This document shows, one piece after another, positions 51,010 to 63,194 of a stretch of DNA of 64,000 bases. The translations under genes were made by a program, and so were the position numbers. Within the stretch, counting starts at the first letter, position 1. Every line of letters starts with the position of its first letter. Origin of the DNA: Carallia brachiata (taxonomy: Eukaryota > Streptophyta > Magnoliopsida > Malpighiales > Rhizophoraceae); assembly GCA_021464245.1 (NCBI GenBank), contig JADCRB010000151.1, positions 103,376-167,375 of the forward strand, read 5' to 3'. The notes below the pieces were generated by a model. The model saw only the letters and a program-made list of their open reading frames with translations, did not search any database and was not told the origin of the DNA.

Positions 51010-52290
51010 ATGCCTATGAAGAACCTGATAAAACAAATCTACCTAAAAAATAATATAAATTTGAAATTGGTTTGAGTTTGCACCTTTGCCGTCCCAAAAG
51101 AGAAAAAATATTATCCATATTTAGCGCAGACATATTATGCTCTTGACAAAATAAAACAACTTCATTGAGCAAAGAATCTCATCCATTATCTCTCATTGCT
51201 TGTAACCTTTGTTTGGACACTTTGACTAATTCCATAACATTCACAATATCTTGATTACTCCTTTGCAATACTTAAGGCAATTGATTTATGATTCCCAATG
51301 TACTCTTCATCGAGTGTAAATTAAAAATAAACTCGAAAGATTGCATTGATGTAAGTAAAACATGTGCTTCAACCTGTACTCTGAAGTTGTATCATATTCT
51401 TCAACACATTCAAGGACTTGAATTGTGAACGAGAACATAATTGATCAACTTTAATATAGTATTGTAATGTGAGTCCCATCGTGTATCCCCAACTCTTTTT
51501 AATTTTTTTTATTGATTAACACTTAAAATTTCACCGCTTTCTAATGCTTTAGCAATTATTTTAAGTTGGTTTTTTTTTTTTTCGAAGAATGTCACACCAC
51601 TTGCAAGAGACAATTACATTTAATAAATTAGAAACTCTTGAAATAATAAAACAACTTCTACTTGTCTTTTTTTTACACTTACAAGTGCAAATTGAAGTTG
51701 AAGTGTAACATAATAAATATAAAAAGCACACCTGTTCTCATTCAAAATAAACTTTCTAAGACCATTGAATTCACCTTACATATTGCTTACTCCATCATAA
51801 CCTTGTCCCCATTACCTTGCCAAACTTAATCCGTTTCTTACAAATAACGAATCTAAACCTTCTTTAAGTGATTGAGCAATTGTATTCGGAACATGAACAT
51901 AACTAAGAAAATGCGAAATTACCCATCCTTTCTTGTTCACATAATGTATAACTACAACCATTTGCTCTTTTACCGATACATCACGAGTTCATCAATTAAA
52001 AGAGCAAATAAATCATCATTAAGATCATTAATAATAGCGTTAGCAGTCTCACAAGTATCAACATTTACTATATCTTTTTAATGTGAGGGGCTAATAGTTT
52101 TAAATTTTCACGAGTCTTATTTAAAACATTATCAATAACATCATCATGATCTATTAGAAACTGTAAAAGTTTGCAGAAATTGCTTCTATTTGTCGAAAAT
52201 TCAGATTCATCATGGTTACGAAAAGCCAACCATTGGCATAGGAAAAAATACATACAATCAATTGTTGCAATTAAATGAATTCGATAATTC
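51010..52290 (-). pseudogene. hAT-type transposase remnant (DUF4371 / zinc-finger MYM-type 1-like)
   Basis: Minus-strand text follows the plant TTF-type/MYM-type zinc-finger protein 1-like family in order. It begins about 52287 with ATIDCMYFFLCQWLAFRNHDES and FCKLLQFLIDHDD. Then come NLKLLAPHIKK near 52080, NDDLFALLIDEL near 52010, GQGYDGVSNM near 51800 and CAFYIYY near 51740. HDGTHIT lies near 51475, and KVSKQRLQAMRDNGWDSLL followed by LFCQEHNMSALNMDNIF runs from about 51230 to 51110. The frame shifts and stops repeatedly. Such genes are domesticated or decayed hAT transposases. The N-terminal TTF zinc finger and the C-terminal dimerisation domain were not found, so this is a partial, dead copy. 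Confidence 0.75.
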
Positions 52291-52967
52291 CCTTATTACA
52301 TTTGTGAATGAAAGAAAAAGTAGTATCATAGGACTAAATAAAGAAAAAAAAAAGTCAAATTAGTGCGATAGAATTTCGCAAACCATGTCTAGAGAGCCTA
52401 TATGAGACTATACAGTTAATCTTGTTTGATGATTAGTCATATTTATGTGGATCATGTATGTATATTTCTTCTGTAAGGTCACTTATCATTGAGGAATATA
52501 TTCTTAACATTCATCTAAAGGAACCCCCAATGTGTTATTGGAGCAACTGCTAATAGATATCTTAATTGGTCTAGACATCCTAATGACGAGTTTCATTTTT
52601 TCTCAATTGTATCATATGTTGGTCCACCCACTTATCTATATTTGCCATTTTCATATGCTTAGTTTAATCAATTCATCCTAATGTTAGTGGAGGCTAATAT
52701 TGGATTGTCTCGTTGAATTTAATTTTGTTGTTACACATACTAATCGCGTTTAATATGTGTTAAAGTATAAAATTTCATATTAGTAAAATTTGAAGGTTTA
52801 AAATAATTTAAAATATTTATGAATTTCTCTACCAGTCAGCTTGAATTTTAAAACAGATATGAGATTTTAATGTTTAAAAACACTATCGAAACATGAATTC
52901 CAACGCGCCTCAACCCTTGAATAAAAAATTTTTTAAAGATTTGTTTTTAAAAAATATGCAATGTGTA
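52291..52967. other. AT-rich spacer before the LTR element nest
   Basis: No gene or RNA was recognised. The right end is the left target site (TTATG, 52968-52972) of the outer LTR element. Confidence 0.5.
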
Positions 52968-53130
52968 TTATGTGTTGAGGTTAATTCGGATTCGTTATAA
53001 ATTAGGATTTAGCATTTTAGTAGAATTATGATTAGTTTGTCAATTTTTTATTGTTAGATTCGGAATATAAGTTGTTAGTCTAGTATATAAAGAGTTGAGA
53101 GTCACAAATTATTGTGTGCATGGTGAGTAT

Positions 53131-53330
53131 ATTCGTTGAGAGATTATAATTAGTGTGCGTGCTTCTCATTATTATTGTATGACATTATTCAATTAATAAA
53201 TTAGTAGTGTTAAGTTATTTAAATCTAACAGATCGTTGAGAGATTATAATTAGTGTGCGTGCTTCTCATTATTATTGTGTGACATTATTTAGTTAATAAA
53301 TTAGTAGTGTTAAGTTAATTAAACCTAACA
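53131..53330 (+). repeat. 100-bp tandem duplication inside the left LTR
   Basis: The block starting CGTTGAGAGATTATAATTAG and ending CTAACAG is present twice, 53131-53230 and 53231-53330, with only a few substitutions. The right LTR at 61771-62028 has one copy. The second copy includes the LTR 3' end, so the LTR end signal occurs twice before the primer site. Confidence 0.85.
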
Positions 53331-55759
53331 GTGGTATTAGAGTTGATCAATCAAAAAGTCACCGTCACCGAATTTTGGATCCAATTAGTTGAAAATAAGT
53401 GTTGATTACGAAATTTTGTTCAATTTGTTTATTTGAGTTAAGTACTAGCAAAATTGTCGTTGTCAAATATCGTGAGAGATATCTGATCTAAAACGAAGAG
53501 AAAAGGAGCTACCGAAGCATCGCCGGAGCCTCGCTGGAGTCGTAGCCGGCGCCGCCACTGGAAGCTGTTCAGTCGCCGGACACTACCATCTGAAGCGTAG
53601 ACCGCCGATCTTCCCAAATCCAGTGCCCACGCGTCGAAAATCTTACCGGAAACCCGCGGATCGAAAGAAGACCGAAAGTTCCAGCCGCCGTTCCCTCGCC
53701 GTTTTTTCCCTTCCTCTGGTCACCGCTACACCTCGAAACCACCAGAAACCAACTCTCTGACGTCCCATCCACGTTTCCCAACCTAGAACGCACCGTTTCG
53801 TCCCCGGCAACTCGCCCGATTGTCGCTGGACAATCGCGAAACTCCTTCTCACTGATTCTGTCACCGTTGATTTCGCCGCCCAGTGTTCGTTCACTGTCGT
53901 TCCAGTCACCGTCCTTCTGAGGTGTCGTCCTTGAGGTCGCCATCAGCCATCCGTCGCCGGCACCATAACATCACCGGTGGATATTTGTTTTGAAACCGGG
54001 AGCTGTTCATTGAAGGAGCAAGAAGAAAAATTAAAGAAAGTGGGGTCAGATCGAAAATAAAAAAAAAAGGGGGGCAGATCGGGAGAAAAGGAAAAAATAA
54101 GGGGTGAGAATGAAAAATTCAAAAAGTAAGAAAGAAAAGAATTATTGATGAATTTAATGATTTGATAGACGTGAAAAAAAAAAAGTTGGAAGAAATTTGA
54201 TGATCTAATAATTATGGGTATAAGAAGGAAGAAAAAGAGAAGGAAGGAAAAAAAAGGAAGAAAAAGAGAAAGAAGAAAAAGAAAGGTGGAGAGACTAATT
54301 TTAGGAATAACTTTGAAGCAGTCACGAAGAGAAAGAAGATTTGAAGTTGCAGATAATTCAGAAGTAAAAAGAGAATAGTTATGTGGAGTTAGAAGCGAAG
54401 AGTTTTAATTAAAGTAGTAAAAATACGTCAAAGTAATCATGGAGGTCAAGATGAAGCAGTTAAGAAACGATGAAACGACCAAAAAGAGAAGGTAGAGTTG
54501 AGTTGAAGGGAAGGAAAATTTGAATTTAAAGATGATTTCAGGAGTTGAATTGAAATTTGAAATTATCAGCAATCGATAGCTGGTGAATGCTCAGATAAAA
54601 GTATTTGTTAGAGTTAATCAGAAAACTCGTGTGAGGACTTGTGGAGCTAAAAGAGCTCGGAGTTAGAGACATGTTATGTGAGAGCTAAGATGCTCAGTTC
54701 AGTTGAGAGCTAATGATAGCTCGTTTCAATTTTTTCATGTGTGATTGGAAAACAAACTAAGAAGTAAAGTAAAAGTACTCTACAATCTTACGGCTGTGTG
54801 TCGTGGAGAATGAAGTTTCAGACCTTATTGAAGGTCATTTGTCACAAGTTCCTTCAAGGATTGAAATGTTAAGTAAGAATTGGCGAAACAAAATCAAAGG
54901 TCATGTTGAAATTGGTCAGAAGGATTTGGAAGAAGAATTGTCAAGAAGGTGTTATAGATGTAAACATAAATCTAATCAATCATCAAATATAATTTTAGGA
55001 TTTGAAACTGAATAAATCATATAATAAACGATAACGATATACCTGAGTTAGCGGAAGACATAGCCATCATGCGTCGGAATAGAGACTGAGACCTTTCGTA
55101 ACCTTATAACTGATTTCTCTCTCCTGACCTTTACTGTAATGACACGTTTAGATGGAGTTTTGTATTGAGGCAGAGAGAGGACCAGCTATATATATACAAA
55201 ACTTTAGGGTTTTAGTTTAAACCTAATTCAGTATGTCCATCAATACTGAGATCAACGGACGAGATTGATTTAATTAATTATTTCCTTATTAATCGGATCA
55301 CATTAATAATATTCCTTAACGTAAGCATTCTTTGAGTTTACTCCAAGGAATACTAATTGGGAATATTCTAACATTCTCCCACTTGATCCGATTATAATTC
55401 ATTACTTTAATCGTTATGCGCAAATGACGATAATAACCAATCTCTTGTCGTTCATCATAATGCCACAATATAATAAACTGTTTAGTGCGAGTTATGGCGG
55501 TCATACTCTATTAATTCAGAATACTCCCTTCCATATACTACATCACTTGCAGATTACCATATCAGGCTCATAAGGTATATATATTAAACACAAATTCATA
55601 ATGGTCCACAATAATGTCTCATAAAGACTTTCCTGTTGAACTTAAAACTTTAAGTGTACACAATCATGAGATAACAGGAAAACATAATGTATATCAGAAA
55701 TACGTAAATGAGCTCAGAGTGTTATTACAAGCATAACATATCAATCATCAATACAACCA

Positions 55760-58700
55760 AGTCCCATTCTAAGAACATGTTCTCTAAAAGACTTAGGTTG
55801 TAAACCTTTTGTTAAAGGATCTGCAATCATGAGATCCGTACATATGCTCAATAGACACTCTCTGCTTCTGAACCTCCTCCTTAACGGCAAAATACTTTAA
55901 TTCCATATGCTTGGCACCCTTTGAGTATTTGTCGTTCTTAGAGAAGAATACTGCTGCAGAATTATCACAGTAAATTTTCAGCGGCTTGATAATGGTGTCG
56001 ACAACCCCAAGTCCTGAAATAAAGTTCCGCAGCCATAATGCATGAATTGTAGCCTCAAAACATGCTACAAATTCTGCTTCCATAGTGGATGAAGCAATGA
56101 TAGACTGTTTCGCACTTTTCCATGAAATTGCTCCTTCAGCTAATAGGAACAGATAACCAAAAGTGGATTTTCTGCTATCAAGGCATCCAGCAAAATCTGA
56201 ATCCGAATATCCAATCACTTCTAAAAGGTTGGATTTTCTGTACGTGAGCATGTAGTTCTTTGTTCCTTGCAGGTACCTCATTACTTTCTTTGCAGCTTTC
56301 CAATGATCCATTCCAGGATTGCTTTGATATCTGCCCAGCATTCCGACCGCAAAGCTGATATCCGGTCTAGTGCAAGTTTGCAGATACATCAGGCTACCAA
56401 CAACAGAGGCATATGGGATTGACTCCATTGCCTTACGTTCCACATCATTCTTGGGACATTGCATGAGACTGAATTTGTCACCCTTCTGTACAGGAGCAAT
56501 CCCAGGTGAACACTTATCCATATTAAACCTCTCTAGAATTTTCTCGATATAGCCTTTTTGAGACAATCCTAACATTCCTTGTGATCTGTCACGGAATATC
56601 TCTATTCCTATCACATAGGATGCCTCTCCCATATCCTTCATTTCAAAATTCTTTGAGAGAAAATCTTTAGTCTCATACAATATACTCAAGTCATTAGCAG
56701 CAAGCAAAATGTCATCAACATATAGGACTAGAAAGATGAACTTACTCCCACTGATCTTTTGGTATATACACTGATCAACAGTGTTTTCCTTAAAACCAAA
56801 AGATGTAATGATATCATTGAACTTAATATACCATTGTCGGGAAGCTTGTTTCAGTCCATATATTGACTTCTTTAATTTACACACCAACTGTTCTTTTCCT
56901 TTTATGGAAAAACCCTCAGGTTGATCCATATAAACTTCCTCTTTGAGATCTCCATTAAGAAAGGCGGTCTTCACATCCATTTGGTGTAACTCCAAATCAT
57001 ATTGAGCCACCAAAGCCATAATTATCCTTAATGAATCCTTTTTCGAGACCGGAGAAAAAGTCTCTATATAGTCAATGCCACTCTTCTGAGTATAACCCTT
57101 GGCAACAAGTCTAGCTTTATATCGTTCGATATTGCCACTTGAGTTGCGTTTGGTCTTAAAGACCCATTTACAACCAACTCTTTTACAACCTTCTGGCAAT
57201 TCGACGAGATCCCAGACTTTATTCTTCCATGGATTTCAACTCTTCTTTCATGGCATCAACCCATTTATCAGATTCAGTACTTTCTATGGCTTGTGAAAAT
57301 GAAACTGGATCCTTATTGATTCCAATATCGAAATCTGACTCTTGCAAATAAACCACATAATCGTTAGGAATAGCTGATCTCCTTTCTCTTTGAGATCTTC
57401 TTAATGCTACTTCTTGTGGTTCACATGCATTATTCATTGGTGGGTTAGTCTCTTCAGGGAGTATTTCTTCATCCAAAAGTTCTTCCATTTCTGGAACAAC
57501 ATTTGGTGTTGTAATGGATGAAGGAACTGTTATGGGTAAAGGAACGTTTACCCTTATTTCCTTTATTTCCACTTCTTGGCGTTCATTACTCCCACTAACC
57601 TCGTCATTCTCAATAAATCTTGCATTTCCAGTTTCCACAATTCTCGGACTATGGTTTGGGCAATAAACATATACCCTTTAGACTTCTCTGGGTAACCAAT
57701 AAAGTAACCACTGATCGTTCGAGAGTCTAATTTCTTTTCATGTGGATTGTAAATCCTCGCTTCCGCTGGGCAACCCCAAACATGCAGGTGCCTTAAACTA
57801 GGTTTCCTTCCTGTCCATAGTTCAATAGGGGTACTTTGAACTGCCTTACTAGGAACCCTATTAATTAAATAATTTGCGGTTTTGAGTGCATACATCCACA
57901 AAAATTTGGGTAAAGAGGAGTTACTCATCATACTCCTAACCATATCCATTAATGTCCGATTCGCCTTTCTGCCACACCATTTTGTTGAGGTGTGGCTGGC
58001 ATGTATACTGTGCACATATGCCATGACTTTCGAGGAATTTCGCAAATGGACCTGGACACTGCCCTGACTCATTATATTTGCCATAATATTCACCACCTCT
58101 ATCAGATCTTACAATCTTCACTTTTCTGTCTAATTGCCTTTCAACCTCCTTTACGAATACCTCGAGGGCATCTAATGATTGAGATTTTTCATGAAGCAAA
58201 TAGACATAACCATAACGTGAAAAATCATCTATAAAGGTGATGAAATATTTTTCTCCATTAAGGGCTGGAGTGTCAAACGGTCCGCATATATCGGTGTGTA
58301 TAATTTCAAGAAGCTGGGTGCTTCTTGTGGCTCCTTTCTTACTGTGTTTAGTTTGCTTTCCCTTAATGCAATCTACACACATTCCGAAATCAGTAAAATC
58401 TAGATTCGGGAGAATCTCATTGCTTACTAATCTCATCAATCTTTCTCTGGATATATGACCCAGACGTTTATGCCACAAGTAAGCAGAATCTTCATCCATC
58501 GTACTACGCTTAATTCCAGTATGATGTACATAAAGTAAGGATTCAGCAAACACATTGTCAAGTTTCAATTTATATAAACCATCAATAAGAATACCAGAAC
58601 CAATAATATGAGTATTCTTATATAAACTAAAACTTGCACATCCAAATTTAACATTAAACCCAGAATTATCCAATTTGGAAACAGAAATAAGGTTCCTTGA

Positions 58701-59783
58701 AACTGAAGGTACATAAAGAGTCTGTAATAGGTCTAAATGATAGCCAGTATCCAAGACCAAACGATAAGTTCCTATGCCTTCAATTGGAGCCTTCATACGA
58801 TTTCCCATAGAGAGAAAATCCTTAGTTGGGTTTGTGGTTTGGATCGTAATGAATCCCTGCATCATATTGGATACATGAGTAGTAGCACCAGAATCAAGCC
58901 ACCAAGTATTATGAGGAACTTCAGCTAAATTTGATTCGAAACATACTAAGGCATTAAATTTACCTTTCTTTTCGAACCAAGACTTTCGCTTCAGGCAGTC
59001 TTTCTGATAATGTCCAACCTTCTTGCAGAAGTGACATGTATCACCCTTTCGTTCCTTCTTTCCAGCCTGAGAAGCATGAGCAGGCTCTTTCCCTTTCTTG
59101 AACTGGTTGGCTTTGACTTTCATGGCTTTCCCAGCTTTCTTTCCCACGAGATTAATAGAGTGACTCTTTTGACTTTTCAATCTCGTTTCCTCCTGAACAA
59201 GCATACTGGCCAATTCATTAATATTCCACTTATCCTTTATAGTGTTATAATTAATTTGAAATGGCCCATATTCAGAAGGTAATGAGTTCAAAATGAACTG
59301 CACAAGAAAAGAGTCCTCCACTGTCAATCCCAGGGTCTTAAGTCTTGCTGCTATATTAGTCATCTCAATAATGTGCTCTTGCATAGTTCGCGACCCATTA
59401 AACTTCATGGTCGTGAGCTCTGCCATAAGAGTACCAGCAAGTGACTTATCCGCAGAACGGAAACGTTCTTCCACAGACTGCAAAAATTCTTTTGCACTTT
59501 CTGTCGGTGGAATTGTTGACTTAATGTTGTTGGCAACAGTCATCTTCAGAAACATAAGGCTTAATCTGTTACTTCGTTCCCATGCCTTATGATGTAACTT
59601 CTCTGCCTCGCTGCTTGAGTCAGTAATAGCAGCAGGCTTCTCCGTTAATAGTGCCAAGTCAAGATCCATAACACCTAAGTGGAAATTGACTTGTTCACGC
59701 CATTCAGAGAAGTTCAATCCATTGAACACAGCAACAGAGGAAGCATGCGACTGAACGGAAATAGCTGCACAATAAATGCTCAT
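55760..59783 (-). pseudogene. gag-pol of the inner copia element, frame-broken
   Basis: Minus strand. The first segment, 59783-57936, starts MSIYCAAISVQ. It carries a UBN2-type copia gag, a CCHC zinc knuckle at residues 250-263, protease with DSGA at 297-300, GAG-pre-integrase with LWHKRLGH at 436-443, and integrase start HTDICGP near 497-502. The frame is lost near 58000 within the integrase and regained in other frames at 58096-57563 and 57638-57219. Reverse transcriptase and RNase H occupy 57199-55793, with YVDDILLA and SDSDFAGC. Breaks lie near 58030-57960, 57640, 57220 and 55830. The element is inactive as written, although each domain is individually well preserved. Confidence 0.9.
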
Positions 59784-61136
59784 AATTAATCATAAGTCGG
59801 ATTCAATAAACAATTATAACATATTACAGTTCTCCTTTGGGAAATACTATAATATGTTATCATTAGTAAATACCATGTAATCAATTAATAGGTAATTAAA
59901 ACATTTTTAAATTAAATATATTTGATATCTTTGGATAAACAAATATATTCAACTAAAAATACTAATATACCTCGATTATGTTACCAATCACAGAATAATA
60001 ATTTACCTTTGGGTAAATCCTGTAGTTCTAGTAATTAGCAACGTCAATTTATCCAATCATTTTTTTTTTTTTATGGTATTTCATTATAATCATGGATAAA
60101 TGACTATTTATGCGTGTCATTGAACATACTAGTTTGGCCACTTTGGTGACTAACAAACTATAAACATAATAATGCACACACTTTAATCAATTATTCTAGT
60201 TTGGTCACTTTGGTGACTACAAACTATTAACATAATATATGCATGAAATAATTTATATTCAATTATCATCAATATTTAACAATGATACATGCATAAACAT
60301 ACATGCTTTTAGATCGTAAGAAATTATTATTTAAATCTAATTTAATATTCAACAATAATTTTAAATAATAAAATTAGATCTCAATTAATGGTCATCAATT
60401 TTCTTTAATAAATAATAATCTTAAATATAAAACTCATAAAATATGAAATTAATCATACTATCCAGAAGAAATCAGTTCCACTAAAATTAATTACTAGCCA
60501 TCGTTTCTTACATATTCAAAGAATTAAATATTTTCTTTAGGCATCTGTCCATGGCACGTATGGCCATTCCTATCTTATGACAACAAAGGATTTCTGAAAA
60601 ACATGAGAGTCACTGCAACATAAATTTTTATTTTTTTTTTTTTGCTCTTTTTGGCCACCGTGCAATCACGGCCAAAACAGAGGCCCTTTTTTTTTTTTTT
60701 TTTAATGTACATCATCATCAAAACTGGTCGTCCTTCATCAATGACCATAAAATTATTATTATAATAAAACATCATCGTGCGTCCCTTTATCAACCAATTA
60801 AAAAAAAAAAAAAGGTTTTACAATTCCATGGGTGACCTTTGTTGATTATGGCTGAGAGTATCAATTCCTTAATAGGACAGTGTATACATATATATGCACG
60901 GTTATAGCTACAACTGCTCTTAACGGCCGATGACAATTTAATCGCTTAACAGAATCGTTTAAACAATCTTTAGACTAGACAGGACAAAGGATTAAACATG
61001 TATATATTTGTTGTTTTCAAATCATAAGAAAAAACAATCAAATATATGGCATAAGAGATCATGAATCAAGTATATACGATCTTTATCATACATACAAAGA
61101 AAATATTCAGTTTCACAACTTGGCTCTGATACCACA
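59784..61136 (-). other. 5' untranslated leader of the inner copia element
   Basis: Non-coding, AT-rich, between the 5' LTR and gag. It contains a short repeated phrase, TAGTTTGGTCACTTTGGTGACTA, near 60130 and 60200, and poly-A or poly-T runs at 60061, 60630, 60688 and 60800. Confidence 0.6.
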
Positions 61137-62039
61137 TGTTATAGATGTAAACATAAATCTAATCAATCATCAAATATAATTTTAGGATTTTGAAACTGAA
61201 TACAATCATATAATAAACGATAGACGATATACCTGAGTTAGCGGAAGATATAGCCATCATGCGTCGGAATAGAGACTAAGACCTTTCGTAACCTTATAAC
61301 TGATTTCTCTCTCCTGACCTTTGCTGTAATGACACGCTTTAGATGGAGTTTTCGTGTATATTGAGGCAGAGAGAGGACCAGCTATATATACAAACTTTAG
61401 GGTTTAGTTTTAAACCTAATTCAGTATATCATCAATACTGAGATCAACGGACGAGATTGATTTAATTAATTATTTCCTTATTAATCGGATCACATAAATA
61501 ATATTCCTTAACGTAAGCATTCTTTGAGTTTACTCCAAGGAATACTAATTGGGAATATTCTAACAGAAGGCTCCTAATGATCATATTAGTGAAGTTTTAA
61601 AGTTTGTTTGCAGATTATGAATCAGTTTGAAGAAAAGTCAAGGTTTCAGTTGAAATTATGAAATTGTTGATTTGATGCAGATTTCGATGATGAAATTGAA
61701 GTTCCAAGATTCTGCTAAGCGAATCAGATGTTGTGAATGACTGCAAGACCAAATCAGAATTAAGGGACGATGTTGAGGTTAATTCAGATTCGTTATAAAT
61801 TAGGATTTAGTATTTTAGTAGAATTATGATTAGTTTGTCATATTTTTATTGTTAGATTCGGAATATAAGTTGTTAGTCTAGCATATAAAGAGTTGAGAGT
61901 CACAAATTATTGTGTGGCTGGTGAGCATATTCGTTGAGAGATTATAATTAGTGTGCGTGCTTCTCATTATTATTATGTGACATTATTCAGTTAATAAATT
62001 AGTAGTGTTAAGTTAATTAAACCTAACATTATGATCAAC

Positions 62040-62293
62040 GAAATGTGCATGCACGTGAAATTTTGTAGTGTTTGAAGGGTTAAGTATAGTGTGAGATGTA
62101 TACATAGAGCTTTTGGTCAACAGAGAGGGCTTATGTTTGAATGAGGAAGATGTGAACACAGAGCAAAGTCCTTCAAATCCAACAAGTTGCATCTGACAAA
62201 TGCTCACATGGAAAGCTCCAAGAAACGAGTATGTAGTCCAAGTCCAACCTCACCCACCCAACAAAAACTAAAAAAGCAGGAAAAGTAAGAAAT
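62040..62293 (-). repeat. Second copy of the NLR 5' flank
   Basis: Homologous to 48570-48911 in the same orientation, without the NLR coding sequence. Copy 2 lacks about 80 bases present in copy 1 (48765-48843). Immediately to its left is the target duplication of the outer LTR element. Confidence 0.8.
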
Positions 62294-63194
62294 ACAATAA
62301 AGTTGAAAGGGTACCGAGAAAGAGTAAATTACTAATAGTTTTTTTTTTTGGACCGAAAGTAATTTACTAATAATAATATTATTATTAATTGTTATTTTCA
62401 AATTTTTTTATTCCATTTTTACAATTATAATTTTTGCCAACATTTTCATCCTTGAAATCTTCAACGGTTCTTGGTAAAAATCATGATCTAATAATTAAAG
62501 ATAATAATCTTGAGTCCCAATGGTAGTGCCTGAGAGATTTAACTCTCAAACTATCCAGTTTGATCGTTAATTTGCGTGTTGCTGATTCTAAACTTGACAA
62601 TCGTTGTGATCGCTTAGGAGAGTTACATTTGCGCTCAACAGTGTTTGAGTGGTGGATCTCTTCTTAGGTTGAATGATGTTTTCAAATGGGGGATATTTCA
62701 GTTTCGATTCGTAAATCCAATTACTAACATACTTACGATGATTTTTTTTTTTTTCGTTAAAAAAAAGATTAAACTAAAACAAGAACAAGAGTAGTTGACT
62801 TTATGGAAGCCAACAACCAAGTCATCCAAAAGTTCCATGTTTTGCTATTTATTTTATAAAATCTTCTCGATTTGTTGACTATATAATATTGTTCATAAAG
62901 TAATAAATATTTCTTTTTATGATTGTTATTAAATAGAGATGTGTATTTATCACAAACATATAGTTACGTCCATATAATTATGGGTATTGGGGTCTAATGG
63001 GACTTCTAGACACTGAGTTTTCGCAATAAACATATCGTTACATCCATTTAAAGATGAAACTAGGAAAAAATTTTAGAAGGGACAAACGTTATATGTATAC
63101 GCACAATTATAAAATTAATTTATACAATGAAAAATAAAAAAATTATACTAATTATTGTTAGAAATAAATATTATATTTATATTTATAAAAAAAT
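62294..63194. other. AT-rich spacer between the two duplicated pieces
   Basis: No gene recognised. AT-rich with poly-T at 62340 and 62742 and poly-A near 62758. Its right edge is the junction with the DRP1C-derived block. Confidence 0.5.

Larger units (their letters stand above)
54945..61570 (-). mobile_element. Inner Ty1/copia LTR retrotransposon
   Basis: LTRs at 54950-55373 (3' LTR) and 61137-61565 (5' LTR), with the target duplication GAAGG at 54945-54949 and 61566-61570. In the minus orientation the primer site TGGTATCAGAGCC lies just inside the 5' LTR (61120-61135) and the purine tract AGTGGGAGAA adjoins the 3' LTR (55374-55383). The polyprotein order gag, protease, integrase, RT, RNase H is that of copia. 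The two LTRs differ by a few substitutions and many one- or two-base indels. Insertion was into the outer element, so it is the younger of the pair. Confidence 0.92.
52968..62033 (+). mobile_element. Outer non-autonomous LTR retrotransposon, split by a nested copia element
   Basis: LTRs at 52973-53330 and 61771-62028, both starting TGTTGAGGTTAATTC and ending CCTAACA, flanked by identical TTATG at 52968-52972 and 62029-62033. The primer site TGGTATTAGAGTTG follows the left LTR at 53332. A purine stretch, TTAAGGGACGA, precedes the right LTR. The internal region (53331-54949 and 61571-61770, about 1.8 kb) has no retroviral-type domain. It contains a GC-rich block at 53500-53990 with repeated CGCCGG text, and the ORFs there are not recognisable proteins. 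It therefore depended on another element for mobility. The left LTR is 100 bp longer because of an internal tandem duplication. Confidence 0.85.

Noticed and set aside
53569..53943. 124- and 88-codon minus-strand frames in the GC-rich block of the outer LTR element
   Set aside because: Overlapping open frames in GC-rich sequence with no recognisable domain and no splice or promoter context.
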